This document shows positions 35,005 through 43,717 of a DNA stretch of 64,000 bases, piece after piece (position 1 is the first letter of the stretch; each line of letters begins with the position of its first letter). The stretch spans positions 1 through 64,000 of the forward strand of contig UQUL01000005.1 in the NCBI GenBank assembly GCA_900544235.1, read 5' to 3'. Under the pieces are notes generated by a model that saw nothing but the letters and a program-made list of their open reading frames with translations, was not told the origin of the DNA and did no database searches. Made by a program: the position numbers and the translations under genes. Origin of the DNA: an uncultured Collinsella sp. (GTDB lineage Bacteria > Actinomycetota > Coriobacteriia > Coriobacteriales > Coriobacteriaceae).

Positions 35005-35325
35005 CGCCCGATGGGCACCAAAAAAAGCGCCCGTCCCTGCAAGCTGGGACGAAGCGCCACAAAACAGGCAGTCTGCCCGCAAAAGCTCTTCGCTTAACCA
35101 CCCAGCTTAGATGCCCTCGCCCGCGTATTCGCGCGCTCGCATCCGTTACTCGGCTGGCCTGTATCGACGACCATCTCGGCGATGTCTACTAAGACGAGCC
35201 TGCGCGGCACGTCCGTTGGGACCGCAGCTCCGGGGTGATTTTCATCGGTCGCATGCACGGGTTCTCAGCGCTCCCCGCTCTCTGTAGCATGCGGACGGCC
35301 GACTACTCGTCCCCATCAACGCTTA
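35005..35325 (-). promoter_or_regulatory. T-box riboswitch leader of ileS
   Basis: Read on the minus strand, the leader has Stem I signatures: GGACGAGTAGTC (35301-35312), CAGAGAGCGGGGAGC (35270-35284), GCTGAGA, and GGAGCTGC (35224-35231). The T-box core GGGTGGTTAAGCG lies in 35088-35107. CTGGG and CGAAG there can pair with CTTCG and CCCAG to form the antiterminator, leaving a 7-base bulge TGGTTAA. TGGT would pair with an ACCA tRNA end, as in tRNA-Ile. The competing terminator is at 35020-35056. The specifier triplet is not obvious to me: the predicted loop (CGCAGGCUC) shows no clear AUC. Confidence 0.83.
35020..35056 (-). terminator. T-box-controlled terminator before ileS
   Basis: GCGC-CCGTCCC (35027-35037) pairs with GGGACGAAGCGC (35046-35056), then seven T on the minus strand. 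Its 5' arm overlaps the antiterminator partner. Confidence 0.85.
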
Positions 35326-35463
35326 TGCAGAGTATGCTAGCACGTTCCGCGCCGGCGAAAAACCCTCAACACTGGTTTTATACGTTCGAAATTTCTCGCG
35401 GCTGTGGACCTTCTCTAGGAGCAAAATACCTGAAAGCACTTTATCGAAAGAAAGAAGGTTGCC

Positions 35464-36546
35464 ATGCGCACGATCGGAATGAGCGACTACACCGTTGGCG
35501 AGGATTGTTTTACCGAGCTGCCCGCCGCACTGGCAGAGTACGGAGCGACCAAGGTCGCCATCATTGGCGGCAAGCGAGCCCTGGCTGCAGCGCTGCCGGG
35601 CATCGAGGCGGCGCTTGAAGGTACCGATGTCGAGGTTCTGGAGACGCGCGTCTATGGCACCAACAGTACGCGTGCCAATATCGCCAAGGTCGTGAACTCC
35701 CCTGCCTGCCAGGAAGCCGACGTGCTCATCGCATGTGGCGGCGGCAAGGCACTCGACACCGTCAAGACGGCGGCCATCGAGCTCAAGAAGATCGTCTTTA
35801 CCGTACCGACGATTTGCTCCAATTGCTCTGCCGCGACCGCCATTGCCGTTGTCTACAATGACGATGGCTCGCTCGAGGGCTATTCGTACCCCAACCGACC
35901 GGCGCACATCTTCATCAACCCCAAGATCATCGCCGAGGCACCGGCAGAGTACTTCTGGGCCGGCGTGGGCGATGCCCTGTCTAAGCAGCCCGAGGTCGAG
36001 TACGCCACGAGCGCCGGTAATTTGGAGCACACCGCCGGTCTTGGCCTGGCACTCGCCCACACCTGCTCCGAGCCGCTGTTTACCTATGGCGTCCAGGGTC
36101 TTGAGGACGTGCGCCAGGACCTGTCGACCGAGGCCGTCAAGCAAATCGCACTCGATATCGTGGTCAATACGGGCTATGTCTCGAACCTGACGAACCAGAA
36201 CGATTACTACTACAACTCGAGCGTGGCGCACGCATTCTACAACGCCACATGCAGCATTCCGCGCGAGGGCACCTACCTGCACGGCGAAGTCGTGAGCCTG
36301 GGCGTGCTCGTGCTGTTCGCCTATACGGGCGATACCGAGAACCTTGAGCGCTACGCGGCCTTTAACAAGCAGATGGGCCTGCCCGTGACGCTTGAGCAGG
36401 TCGGGCTTTCCGAGTCCGATATCCCGGCCCTGTGCGAGTACGCGCACGCCACCAACGAGTGGAAGCAGGGCAACCCCGAGCCCTTCACCGACGAAAAGTT
36501 CGCCGCCGCCATCAAGGCCGCAAACGCCTACGGCCACACGCTCTAG
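35464..36546 (+). CDS. GldA-type glycerol dehydrogenase (group III alcohol dehydrogenase)
   Basis: Metal- and NAD-dependent dehydrogenase of 360 residues. GGGKALDT is the nucleotide-binding block. The metal ligands of GldA are seen as Asp in GVGDALSK, His in SVAHAFYN and His in YLHGEVVSLG. Glycerol to dihydroxyacetone is the likely reaction, although related proteins act on hydroxy-acids or 2-deoxy sugars. The start has AAGAAGG six bases upstream. It is divergent from ileS and is followed by a strong terminator, so it is a single-gene unit. Confidence 0.85.
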   Translation: MRTIGMSDYTVGEDCFTELPAALAEYGATKVAIIGGKRALAAALPGIEAALEGTDVEVLETRVYGTNSTRANIAKVVNSPACQEADVLIACGGGKALDTVKTAAIELKKIVFTVPTICSNCSAATAIAVVYNDDGSLEGYSYPNRPAHIFINPKIIAEAPAEYFWAGVGDALSKQPEVEYATSAGNLEHTAGLGLALAHTCSEPLFTYGVQGLEDVRQDLSTEAVKQIALDIVVNTGYVSNLTNQNDYYYNSSVAHAFYNATCSIPREGTYLHGEVVSLGVLVLFAYTGDTENLERYAAFNKQMGLPVTLEQVGLSESDIPALCEYAHATNEWKQGNPEPFTDEKFAAAIKAANAYGHTL

Positions 36547-36556
36547 GCCTAGCCCA

Positions 36557-36596
36557 AAACCACCACAAGGGAGCAGCACCTTTGTGGTGGTTTTTT
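36557..36596. terminator. Terminator after gldA-like gene (CCACCACAAAGG type)
   Basis: AAAACCACCACAAGG (36557-36571) pairs with CCTTTGTGGTGGTTTT (36579-36594), followed by six T on the plus strand. The convergent DUF523 gene ends at its edge. The stem matches that at 28763-28803. Confidence 0.88.
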
Positions 36597-37050
36597 ATTG
36601 CTCCAGCATGCTGGGGTCGAACTCGCTAGCCGGGATCACGCGATAACCGTGGCGGAGCAGTAAATCAACGAAGACGCCATTGCCCGCCGTAAGGGTGCCG
36701 CTGAATGTTCCGTCGTAGATGCGACCCGCGCCGCACGAGGGGCTGCGGTCCTGAAGGATGCACGCGACTATCTCTTCCGGTCCGCCTGCCTGCTCGCACA
36801 TATCGAGCGCACGTTGGGCACCCAGGCGAAATTCGCGATCAACCGAGATGCCCTCGCAGGTACGAACCTCTCCGTTCACAATCTCGGACGGCTTGCGCGG
36901 CGTGGGCAGGCCCCCAAAGACCTCAGGGCACACCAAGAGGACCTCGGTCCCTGTACGCTCGCAGGCCTCGACCAACTCGCGATGATAGTTGTCGAGCCCG
37001 TTATACTTGCAGCTCTCGCCCATCAAACAGGCACTCACCACGATCTTCAT
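36595..37050 (-). CDS. DUF523 family protein
   Basis: Protein of 151 residues with the DUF523 pattern: SACLMGESCKYNG at the start, CPEVFGGLPTPR in the middle and RSPSCGAGRIYDG near the end. The conserved Cys residues suggest metal or sulfur chemistry, but no function is established. The start at 37050 has AGAGGG six bases upstream; the ATG at 37056 is too close. It follows the ftsH terminator. Confidence 0.87.
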   Translation of the reverse strand: MKIVVSACLMGESCKYNGLDNYHRELVEACERTGTEVLLVCPEVFGGLPTPRKPSEIVNGEVRTCEGISVDREFRLGAQRALDMCEQAGGPEEIVACILQDRSPSCGAGRIYDGTFSGTLTAGNGVFVDLLLRHGYRVIPASEFDPSMLEQ

Positions 37051-37066
37051 TTCCATCCCTCTCAAG

Positions 37067-37106
37067 CAAAACGCCCCATTTGAGTAAGCTGCTCAAATGG
37101 GGCGTC
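37067..37106 (-). terminator. ftsH terminator
   Basis: 14-base perfect arms at 37071-37084 and 37092-37105, then TTTTG on the minus strand, 26 bases past the ftsH stop. Confidence 0.88.
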
Positions 37107-37131
37107 GGCGTTTACTGGCTCGGCCGCGGCT

Positions 37132-39039
37132 TTACTGCTGCTTGGGCATCAGCGGATTCTCGCGCGTGAGGAGGTTCATGAACTCCTCACCCGTAATGGT
37201 CTCCTTCTTGTACAGATAACGAGCCAGCTCATGGAGCTTAAACTTGTTCTCCTTGAGGATCTGCAGGGCGCGATCGTGCGCGTCCTCGATCAGCTTAGCG
37301 ACAATCGCGTCCACGCGCTCGGCCGTACCGGGAGCGCAGGTAAGCGACGTGTCCTGGTTGAGGTACGCATTCTGCACGGTACCGAGCGCCATCATGCCAA
37401 ACTCGTCGGACATACCAAAGCGCGTCACCATGTTGCGGGCGAGCTTGGTGGCCTGTTCGATATCGTTGGCGGCACCGGTCGTCATCTCGCCAAAGATGAG
37501 TTCCTCGGCCGCACGGCCGCCGCAGTAGACGGCAAGCTTGTCCAAGACCTCCTGGCGCGTGGTCAGGAAGCGCTCGTCCTCCTCGACCTGCATGGTATAG
37601 CCAAGAGCACCGCTCGTGCGCGGCACGATGGTGATCTTGGTAACCGGCGCGGAACCCTTTTGGCGGGCAGCGACGATGGCATGGCCGATCTCGTGGTAGG
37701 AAACGACCTGCTTCTCGTGGTCGGAAAGCACCGTGGACTTACGCTGTTGGCCGGCAATGACAACCTCCACCGACTCCTCGAAGTCGTCCTGAGTTGCACG
37801 CTTGCGACCCTCGCGAACGGCGCGCAGGGCGCCCTCGTTGATGATATTGGCCAGGTCGGCGCCCGAGGCACCGGGCGTGGCGCGGGCAATCGCGGTCAGA
37901 TCGATCGGCGGTTGGGTCTTCACGCTCTTGGCGTGGAGCTCGAGGATGTTCTTACGGCCGGTCAGATCGGGCAACTCGACGGGGATGCGGCGGTCAAAAC
38001 GACCGGGGCGCAGCAGCGCCGGATCGAGACTGTCGGGGCGGTTTGTTGCGGCAAGGACAACGATACCCTTGTGGTTGTCGAATCCATCCATCTCGGTCAG
38101 CAACTGATTGAGCGTCTGCTCGCGCTCGTCGTTGCCGCTAAAGCCGCCGCCGTCGCGCTTCTTACCGATGGTATCGATCTCATCGATAAAGACGATACAC
38201 GGCGCCTTTTCCTTGGCCTGCTTAAACAGGTCACGAACCTTAGCAGCGCCGCGACCGACAAACATCTCAACGAACTCAGAGCCCGAAATGCTAAAGAACG
38301 GAACGCCCGCCTCGCCGGCAACAGCCTTGGCAAGCAGGGTCTTACCGGTACCCGGAGGGCCAACAAGGAGAGCACCGCGCGGCAACTTGGCGCCGATCTC
38401 CTCATAGCGCTGCGGCTTCTCCAGAAAGTCGACGACCTCCTTGAGAGACTCCTTGGCCTCTTCCTGGCCGGCGACGTCCTTAAAGGTCACGCCCACGTCC
38501 TTGGAGGCGATCACGCGCGCGCCGGACTTACCCAGTCCGCCGCCGCCAAAGCCACCGCCGCCAAAGTTCATCGAAGGACCGTCATCACCCATGGCCTTCT
38601 TCATGCGGCGGTTGAGCCACCAGCCGATCAAGAAGAAAATCGCCATGGGAAGGATGAGCGTAAGCAGGTAGTAGGTCATCAAACCCGAGTTTTTATCGGG
38701 AACGACCGACTCCAGCGAAGCGCCAGACTCAAGCACGCGATCGGTAAAGCCCGCATCGTTCGGCACACCGGTCGTCTTATAGGCGATGTTCTCGTCCTCG
38801 CCCTTCTTGGTGTAATAAATCGAGTAATCGTCCGTGTTGTACTCGACCTTGTCGACACTCTTCTTATCGAGCGCTTTGACAAACGTCGAGTAATCGGTCT
38901 TCGTAATCTGCTGCGTGTGACCGATGTTGGGGAACAGAACGGTCGAGAGCACGAGGTAGACGACGAAGGCGATGAGCACGTAGAGGATCATATTCCGTCT
39001 ACGTTTGTTGTCATCCATCTCCATCTGCTTGAACTCCAT
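37132..39039 (-). CDS. ftsH: ATP-dependent zinc metalloprotease FtsH
   Basis: Membrane-anchored AAA+ protease that degrades damaged and regulatory proteins. It has 635 residues: membrane helices at about 17-37 and 122-141, a Gly-rich linker (159-170), Walker A GPPGTGKT at 227-234, Walker B IVFIDEID, and the zinc site HEIGH at 449-453. All active residues are intact. The start at 39039 has a weak ribosome site; ATG codons at residues 6 and 8 are alternatives. It is divergent from the corrinoid adenosyltransferase gene. Confidence 0.97.
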   Translation of the reverse strand: MEFKQMEMDDNKRRRNMILYVLIAFVVYLVLSTVLFPNIGHTQQITKTDYSTFVKALDKKSVDKVEYNTDDYSIYYTKKGEDENIAYKTTGVPNDAGFTDRVLESGASLESVVPDKNSGLMTYYLLTLILPMAIFFLIGWWLNRRMKKAMGDDGPSMNFGGGGFGGGGLGKSGARVIASKDVGVTFKDVAGQEEAKESLKEVVDFLEKPQRYEEIGAKLPRGALLVGPPGTGKTLLAKAVAGEAGVPFFSISGSEFVEMFVGRGAAKVRDLFKQAKEKAPCIVFIDEIDTIGKKRDGGGFSGNDEREQTLNQLLTEMDGFDNHKGIVVLAATNRPDSLDPALLRPGRFDRRIPVELPDLTGRKNILELHAKSVKTQPPIDLTAIARATPGASGADLANIINEGALRAVREGRKRATQDDFEESVEVVIAGQQRKSTVLSDHEKQVVSYHEIGHAIVAARQKGSAPVTKITIVPRTSGALGYTMQVEEDERFLTTRQEVLDKLAVYCGGRAAEELIFGEMTTGAANDIEQATKLARNMVTRFGMSDEFGMMALGTVQNAYLNQDTSLTCAPGTAERVDAIVAKLIEDAHDRALQILKENKFKLHELARYLYKKETITGEEFMNLLTRENPLMPKQQ

Positions 39040-39116
39040 CTACTGGGGTTGATAATGTTTTCTAGAATACCCAACCCGGACGGCGATAAACCGACGCCGG
39101 GCACGAAAGGACAGAG

Positions 39117-39602
39117 ATGGCATCACTGGAAGTCGGCAAGGTTCAAATCTATACGGGCGACGGCAAGGGCAAGACGACGGCCGCGCTGGGGCTCGCGATG
39201 CGCGCCACGGGCTATGGACTTAACGTGCTCATGCTTCAGTTTGCCAAGAAATTGCACTGCGCCGAACATGATGCGGCGCCGCGCCTGGGGCTGCGTATTG
39301 TGCAGGCCGATCGCGACACGCCCGAGGCTTGCGCCGCACAGATCATGGAGCTCGCACGCGAACAGATTAGCCAGGTCGACGTGCTGATCTTGGATGAGCT
39401 GGGGGAAGCCATGCGACGGGGCTTTGTGACGCGCGAAGATGTCGAAGCGTTGATCGCGATGAAACCGACCGCCACGGAACTCGTACTCACCGGCCGCGGC
39501 TTGCTGCCCCTCGCCGACCTTGCCGACCTAGTAACCGAAATGCGCCCCGTCAAACACTACTTCGACGAAGGACTCCTAGCCCGCCAAGGCATCGAATACT
39601 AG
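39117..39602 (+). CDS. cobO: Cob(I)yrinic acid a,c-diamide adenosyltransferase
   Basis: CobA/CobO/BtuR-type enzyme of 161 residues that attaches the adenosyl group to corrinoids. The phosphate loop GDGKGKTTAALG is at the start, and DVLILDELGEAMRRG gives the second family block. It is shorter than the usual 180-200 residues, lacking the N-terminal extension of E. coli BtuR. No other cobalamin genes are near, so a salvage role is likely. The start has AAAGGA five bases upstream. Confidence 0.9.
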   Translation: MASLEVGKVQIYTGDGKGKTTAALGLAMRATGYGLNVLMLQFAKKLHCAEHDAAPRLGLRIVQADRDTPEACAAQIMELAREQISQVDVLILDELGEAMRRGFVTREDVEALIAMKPTATELVLTGRGLLPLADLADLVTEMRPVKHYFDEGLLARQGIEY

Positions 39603-39625
39603 CCATTGGGGACGTCCCGAATGGC
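39602..39625. repeat. Palindrome between convergent cobO and MATE genes
   Basis: GCCATT and AATGGC flank the self-complementary GGGACGTCCC. It overlaps the ends of both genes. No T tract follows. Confidence 0.6.
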
Positions 39626-40974
39626 TAGGCGGTGGCGCGGCCGAGCCAGTTGCCGCTGTGATGGTAGACGGTGAACATCATGGCGGTGATTACCCAGGTT
39701 ACGGGGTAGACAAGCAGCAGGTGCTCAAGCGACGGATCGAAGGGCATGATCGCAAACACCCAGATCACCCTCAAGACAACGGTGCCAAAGATGGTGAGCA
39801 TCATAGGCTGCAAACTCACGCCGGCGCCGCGAATGGAGCCCGATGCGTTCTCGATAATCGAGAAAATCGCGTAGAACGGCGCGATAAAATGAAGGATCGT
39901 CGTGGTGTACGCCGAAATCGAAGCATCGTCGACAAACAGACGCGACAACGGACCTGAGAACACCAACAGCACGGCTGACAGGCCACCAATGAGCATAAAC
40001 GACAGCACGAGCGACGTATGGTAGCCCTTGCGCATGCGCTCGTAGTTGCGCGCGCCAAAGTTCTGTGCCGAGAACGTGGTGATCGACACGCCAAGCGCCT
40101 CGGTAACCATCCAGACAATGCCATCTAAGCGGCCCGAAAGACCCCACGCCGTGGTGACATCGGCGCCAAACGAGTTGACCGACACCTGAATCAAAACGTT
40201 GGAAATCGAATACGCAGCAGACTGAAAGCCAAGCGGCAGACCACATGAGATCATGCTCTTACAAATACCGCGATCGATGCCGAGCTTGGGCAGCGAAAGC
40301 CGCCACGCACCCGGTGCGTGCATCATGCGAATCACGATCATCGTGGCGTTGGAGCAAATGGTCAGCGCCACCGCGATGCCGCAGCCCAGCGCCTCCATAT
40401 GAAGCACGGCAACGAAGATGACATCCAACACCGCATTAACAAGGCAGCCGGAAGCGATGATCACGGCGGGCCCGCGCGTGTCGCCCACGGCACGCAGCAG
40501 TGCGGTTCCCATATTCAGCAGCAGTGCCGCAACCATCGCGGCAAAATAACAGCGAGCATAGGCCACACCCTCGGCCAATAGTTCATGCGGCGTGTTCATA
40601 AGCACCAGCATGGGCTCAACGAACACTATGCCAAGAATCGAGAAAGCGATACCGCCCACCAGCGCGAGCGTCATGGCTGTATGGACCGAACGGCTCAGGC
40701 GCTCGTCATCGTGCTGGCCAAAAAACTGACCCGTGATAACGGCACAACCGGCGCCAACGCCAACGCAAAAGCCAATGCAGAGCTCGGTGAGTACCATCGT
40801 GGCCTGAATGCCGCCCAGCGCGAGCTTGCCGCCAAACTGGCCAACGATATACGTACCGATAAGCGTGTAGGCCTGCTGAAAAAACGAACTAAAAAAGATG
40901 GGAACGCACAGCGACAGCAATTGCTGCCAAATGACACCTTGCGTTACATCGATCGCCGTAGATTTCTTAGCCAC
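39625..40974 (-). CDS. MATE family efflux transporter
   Basis: Membrane protein of 449 residues with about 12 hydrophobic segments in two similar halves. MATE signatures include VPIFFSSFFQQAYTLIGTYI near the start and ALLRAVGDTRGP in the middle. Such proteins export drugs or metabolites with Na+ or H+. The substrate is unknown. A GTG at 40974 preceded by GGAGG is the best start; upstream codons in this frame are a TTG without a site. Confidence 0.88.
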   Translation of the reverse strand: MAKKSTAIDVTQGVIWQQLLSLCVPIFFSSFFQQAYTLIGTYIVGQFGGKLALGGIQATMVLTELCIGFCVGVGAGCAVITGQFFGQHDDERLSRSVHTAMTLALVGGIAFSILGIVFVEPMLVLMNTPHELLAEGVAYARCYFAAMVAALLLNMGTALLRAVGDTRGPAVIIASGCLVNAVLDVIFVAVLHMEALGCGIAVALTICSNATMIVIRMMHAPGAWRLSLPKLGIDRGICKSMISCGLPLGFQSAAYSISNVLIQVSVNSFGADVTTAWGLSGRLDGIVWMVTEALGVSITTFSAQNFGARNYERMRKGYHTSLVLSFMLIGGLSAVLLVFSGPLSRLFVDDASISAYTTTILHFIAPFYAIFSIIENASGSIRGAGVSLQPMMLTIFGTVVLRVIWVFAIMPFDPSLEHLLLVYPVTWVITAMMFTVYHHSGNWLGRATA

Positions 40975-41099
40975 ACGCCCTCCCCACACGCATACGTCAA
41001 ACAGCAAAACAGCAATTTAAAACCAAAGCCAAATCCAGCTTAGCACCGACTGGCGGCGACCGAAACACCCCGAATTAGAGCACAGTGCGGAATAACTGC

Positions 41100-42014
41100 C
41101 TAGTGATACAAACCCGGCTGGTAGTGATACTCATTGCTCACGTGCGGGCACAGCTGCCAAAAGGCGACGGCACTCGCCGCGGCCACGTTGAGCGAATCGA
41201 CCCCGTGCGCCATCGGAATGCGCACGGCGCGGTCACAGCCAGCAATAGTTTTAACGCCTAAGCCGGCACCTTCGGTGCCCATAAAAATCGCCAAGCGATC
41301 AATCTTCTGCAGCACAGGATCATCAAGCGAAACAGAGTCGTCCGTCAACGCCATAGCGGCACACGAAAAGCCGGCATCATGAAGCGCGGCCAAGCCATCA
41401 TGCGGCCACACGCGCGCCTCACTCCCAATGCGCGTCCACGGCACCTGAAACACGGTGCCCATGCTCACGCGGGCCGAGCGACGGTACAGCGGGTCGCAGC
41501 ACGTCGGGCTGACCAAAATACCGTCAACGTTCAATGCGGCAGCCGAGCGGAAAATCGCGCCAACATTGGTGTGATCAACAATACCCTCGAGCACGCACAC
41601 GCGCACCGGGCGCTCCCCCGCCGCCTCGACGACGCCACCCAAGAACTCATCAACCGGAATCTGCCGCGGGCGACGAAACGCCGCGAGCGCACCGCGCGTC
41701 ACGTTAAAGCCCGTCAGCTGCTCCATGAGTTCCATGGAAGCCACGAACACAGGAACCGGACCTGCGCCCTCGCGCACAACCAGGCGCTCAAACAGCGGCA
41801 TCATCTGGTCGAGCCAGCGTTCGCCCAAAAGAAAGCTCACCGGCTCGTATCCGGCACGCACCGCACGCTCAATAACCTTGGCACTCTCGGCGATAAAGAT
41901 GCCCTTTTGCGGCTCTAGCACGCAGCGCAGCTCACGCTCGGTCAGTCGCACGTAGGCATCGAGCCGCTCGTCCTCGAGCGAATCAATTCGCAGAACCTCA
42001 ACGGCATCAGTCAT
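41100..42014 (-). CDS. TrmH/SpoU-family RNA 2'-O-methyltransferase
   Basis: RNA methyltransferase of 304 residues with a trefoil-knot SPOUT domain. The three motifs are NVGAIFRSAAALNVDG, FMGTEGAGL and IPMAHGVDSLNVAAASAVA. The N-terminal part (about 20-120) resembles the substrate-binding domain of TsnR/RlmB-type enzymes. It could methylate 23S rRNA or tRNA; the target cannot be told from sequence. It lies between the MATE gene and folA with its own spacing. Confidence 0.87.
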   Translation of the reverse strand: MTDAVEVLRIDSLEDERLDAYVRLTERELRCVLEPQKGIFIAESAKVIERAVRAGYEPVSFLLGERWLDQMMPLFERLVVREGAGPVPVFVASMELMEQLTGFNVTRGALAAFRRPRQIPVDEFLGGVVEAAGERPVRVCVLEGIVDHTNVGAIFRSAAALNVDGILVSPTCCDPLYRRSARVSMGTVFQVPWTRIGSEARVWPHDGLAALHDAGFSCAAMALTDDSVSLDDPVLQKIDRLAIFMGTEGAGLGVKTIAGCDRAVRIPMAHGVDSLNVAAASAVAFWQLCPHVSNEYHYQPGLYH

Positions 42015-42123
42015 AGCAGCCTGCCCGCACCCTTCTTTACAGCACATCTATACCAAACGAGGCGACGCTAAGCGCCGCCCCATACATTCAATCAACCCGA
42101 TAATACCGTTCACGCCAGGCGAT

Positions 42124-42642
42124 TTACGCCTCAACGCGACGATACGTCACGAACTCATAATCGACACCCTCGTCGCCCTCGCCCGAGGCAATCGTGGCAA
42201 CACCGCCACGCCACGCAATCTCCCACGCGGGATCGGCGTCCAAATCGGGAAAGTACGTGTCCACGGCATGAGTGCAATGGTTGTGCGTGACCTCGGCCTC
42301 GGCGCAATACGGCAAAAACTGCCGATACACCTCGCCGCCACCGATCACCCAGGCAACGGGCTCATCGGCAACCGCGGCGAGCGCCTCGTCGATGCTATGC
42401 ACCACGTCGACGCCCTCGACAGCAAAATCCTCGTCGCGGGTAAGCACGATATTGCGACGGTTCTTAAGTGGACGCCCACCGGGAAAACTCAGCAGCGTCT
42501 TGCGCCCCATGATGACCGGGCAGCCCTTGGTGCAGGCCACAAAATGGCGCATGTCGGCGCGATTGGACACCACCATGTCGCCCTCGCACCCAATGCCCCA
42601 ATCGTCACACACGGCAACGATAGCAGATAGCTTACACGTCAT
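42124..42642 (-). CDS. folA: Dihydrofolate reductase
   Basis: Reduces dihydrofolate with NADPH; the target of trimethoprim. It has 172 residues. The N-terminal SAIVAVCDDWGIGCEGDMVV includes the W-G loop, the acidic active residue is in SNRADMRHF, and VIMGRKT and WVIGGGEVYRQ bind the cofactor. The usual active WGIG and GGG blocks are intact. It lies nine bases below thyA, a classic pairing because thymidylate synthase makes dihydrofolate. Confidence 0.95.
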   Translation of the reverse strand: MTCKLSAIVAVCDDWGIGCEGDMVVSNRADMRHFVACTKGCPVIMGRKTLLSFPGGRPLKNRRNIVLTRDEDFAVEGVDVVHSIDEALAAVADEPVAWVIGGGEVYRQFLPYCAEAEVTHNHCTHAVDTYFPDLDADPAWEIAWRGGVATIASGEGDEGVDYEFVTYRRVEA

Positions 42643-42651
42643 GAGCACCAC

Positions 42652-43500
42652 CTACACCGCAATGGGAATGTTCTTGACCTGCGGACCGTGCTCGTAGCCC
42701 TCCACAATCAGGTCGTCGGTCGTAAACGCATAGAAATCGTGCACGTCGGGGTTAAGCGTTACCTTAGGCGCCGCAAACTGCGGACGCTCGATAAGTTCGC
42801 GGACAATATCGACATGACGGTCGTAGATATGGGCGTCGGCGATCACATGCAGCAGCTCGCCGGGAATCATATCGATCGACTGCGCAACCATCATCAGCAA
42901 GATGGCGTACTGGCACACATTCCAGTTGTTCGCGGCCAAAATGTCCTGGCTGCGCTGGTTGAGAATCATGTTGAGCGTCGGCTTGTCGTCCTGCGGGCGC
43001 TGCGTGACGTTATAGGTCACGCTGTACGCGCACGGATACAGGTGCATCTCGGACAGGTCGCTAAACACATACGTGTTGGTCATGATGCGGCGACTGTACG
43101 GTGTGTGCTTAAGATCGTACAGCACTCGGTCCATCTGGTCGAAATCGCCCTCGGCATAATGGCTCTTCTGGCCAATCTGGTACCCGTAGGCCTTGCCGAT
43201 GGAGCCGGTCTCGTCGGCCCACTCATCCCAAATATGGCTGTTGAGGTCATGGACGTTATTGGACTTCTTTTGATAGATCCACAAAATCTCGTCCATCGCA
43301 GACTTAAGCGCCGTGCGGCGCAGGGTGAGCGCAGGGAACTCCTCGCGCAGGTCGTAGCGCGCCGTAACGCCAAAGTTTTTAATGGTATAGGCAGGGGTGC
43401 CGTCCTCCCACACCGGACGGACCTTTTGGCCCTCGGTGGTGGTGCCATGGTCCAGAATGTCGCGGCACATGGATACAAACTGTTGATCAGCCTTGCTCAT
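42652..43500 (-). CDS. thyA: Thymidylate synthase
   Basis: Makes dTMP from dUMP with methylene-tetrahydrofolate. It has 282 residues. The catalytic Cys is C157 in LYPCAYSVTYNV; QRSQDILAANNWNVCQYA binds dUMP and HIYDRHVD is near the C-terminus. A Cys-Ala-Tyr active site, not the common Pro-Cys-His, resembles the phage-type or Bacillus ThyA branch. The start at 43500 has AGGAGG a few bases upstream; the frame stays open upstream but without a ribosome site. A -10 TACAAT is at 43535-43540. Confidence 0.96.
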   Translation of the reverse strand: MSKADQQFVSMCRDILDHGTTTEGQKVRPVWEDGTPAYTIKNFGVTARYDLREEFPALTLRRTALKSAMDEILWIYQKKSNNVHDLNSHIWDEWADETGSIGKAYGYQIGQKSHYAEGDFDQMDRVLYDLKHTPYSRRIMTNTYVFSDLSEMHLYPCAYSVTYNVTQRPQDDKPTLNMILNQRSQDILAANNWNVCQYAILLMMVAQSIDMIPGELLHVIADAHIYDRHVDIVRELIERPQFAAPKVTLNPDVHDFYAFTTDDLIVEGYEHGPQVKNIPIAV

Positions 43501-43534
43501 TGACCCTCCTGTCAGTCGCCTATAAGCGATTTTT

Positions 43535-43570
43535 ATTGTAGCCCAGGCGCGCAGTGTCGGATTGGACACT
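43535..43570 (-). promoter_or_regulatory. thyA promoter region with palindrome
   Basis: TACAAT (43535-43540) is the likely -10. A perfect AGTGTC-N6-GACACT palindrome (43553-43570) lies in the -35 area and may be an operator. Confidence 0.45.
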
Positions 43571-43637
43571 AGGGTAGGCACACGCAATGCACGGTAGCAC
43601 GGCTCTGCATTCGCAAGCGGAACACCTTTGCCTTTTT

Positions 43638-43651
43638 CTGACATATGCCAA
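43638..43651. promoter_or_regulatory. Upstream operator-like half (CTGACATATGCC)
   Basis: CTGACATATGCCAA is a one-sided copy of the perfect palindrome at 43691-43704, centred 53 bases away, just upstream of the -35 box. Confidence 0.55.
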
Positions 43652-43658
43652 AAATAGC

Positions 43659-43686
43659 TTGTACGCTTCCGCATGCGCGCTATCCT
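43659..43686 (+). promoter_or_regulatory. Promoter of DUF134-NifX gene
   Basis: TTGTAC (43659-43664), a 16-base spacer and TATCCT (43681-43686). Operator-like palindromes lie on both sides, the downstream one over the expected transcription start. Confidence 0.65.
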
Positions 43687-43690
43687 ATTA

Positions 43691-43704
43691 CTGACATATG
43701 TCAG
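43691..43704. promoter_or_regulatory. Operator-like palindrome at transcription start
   Basis: CTGACATATGTCAG is a perfect 14-base palindrome, 14 bases before the start codon. Its position suits a repressor, perhaps the encoded helix-turn-helix protein itself. Confidence 0.6.
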
Positions 43705-43717
43705 ATTTGGAGAGTGT

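Noticed and set aside
32205..35192. Open frame of 995 residues on the plus strand opposite ileS
   Set aside because: Long antisense frames are common in GC-rich genes. It has no ribosome site and the composition of a shadow.
35323..36579. Open frame of 418 residues opposite the gldA-like gene
   Set aside because: It mirrors a well-supported dehydrogenase with intact metal ligands.
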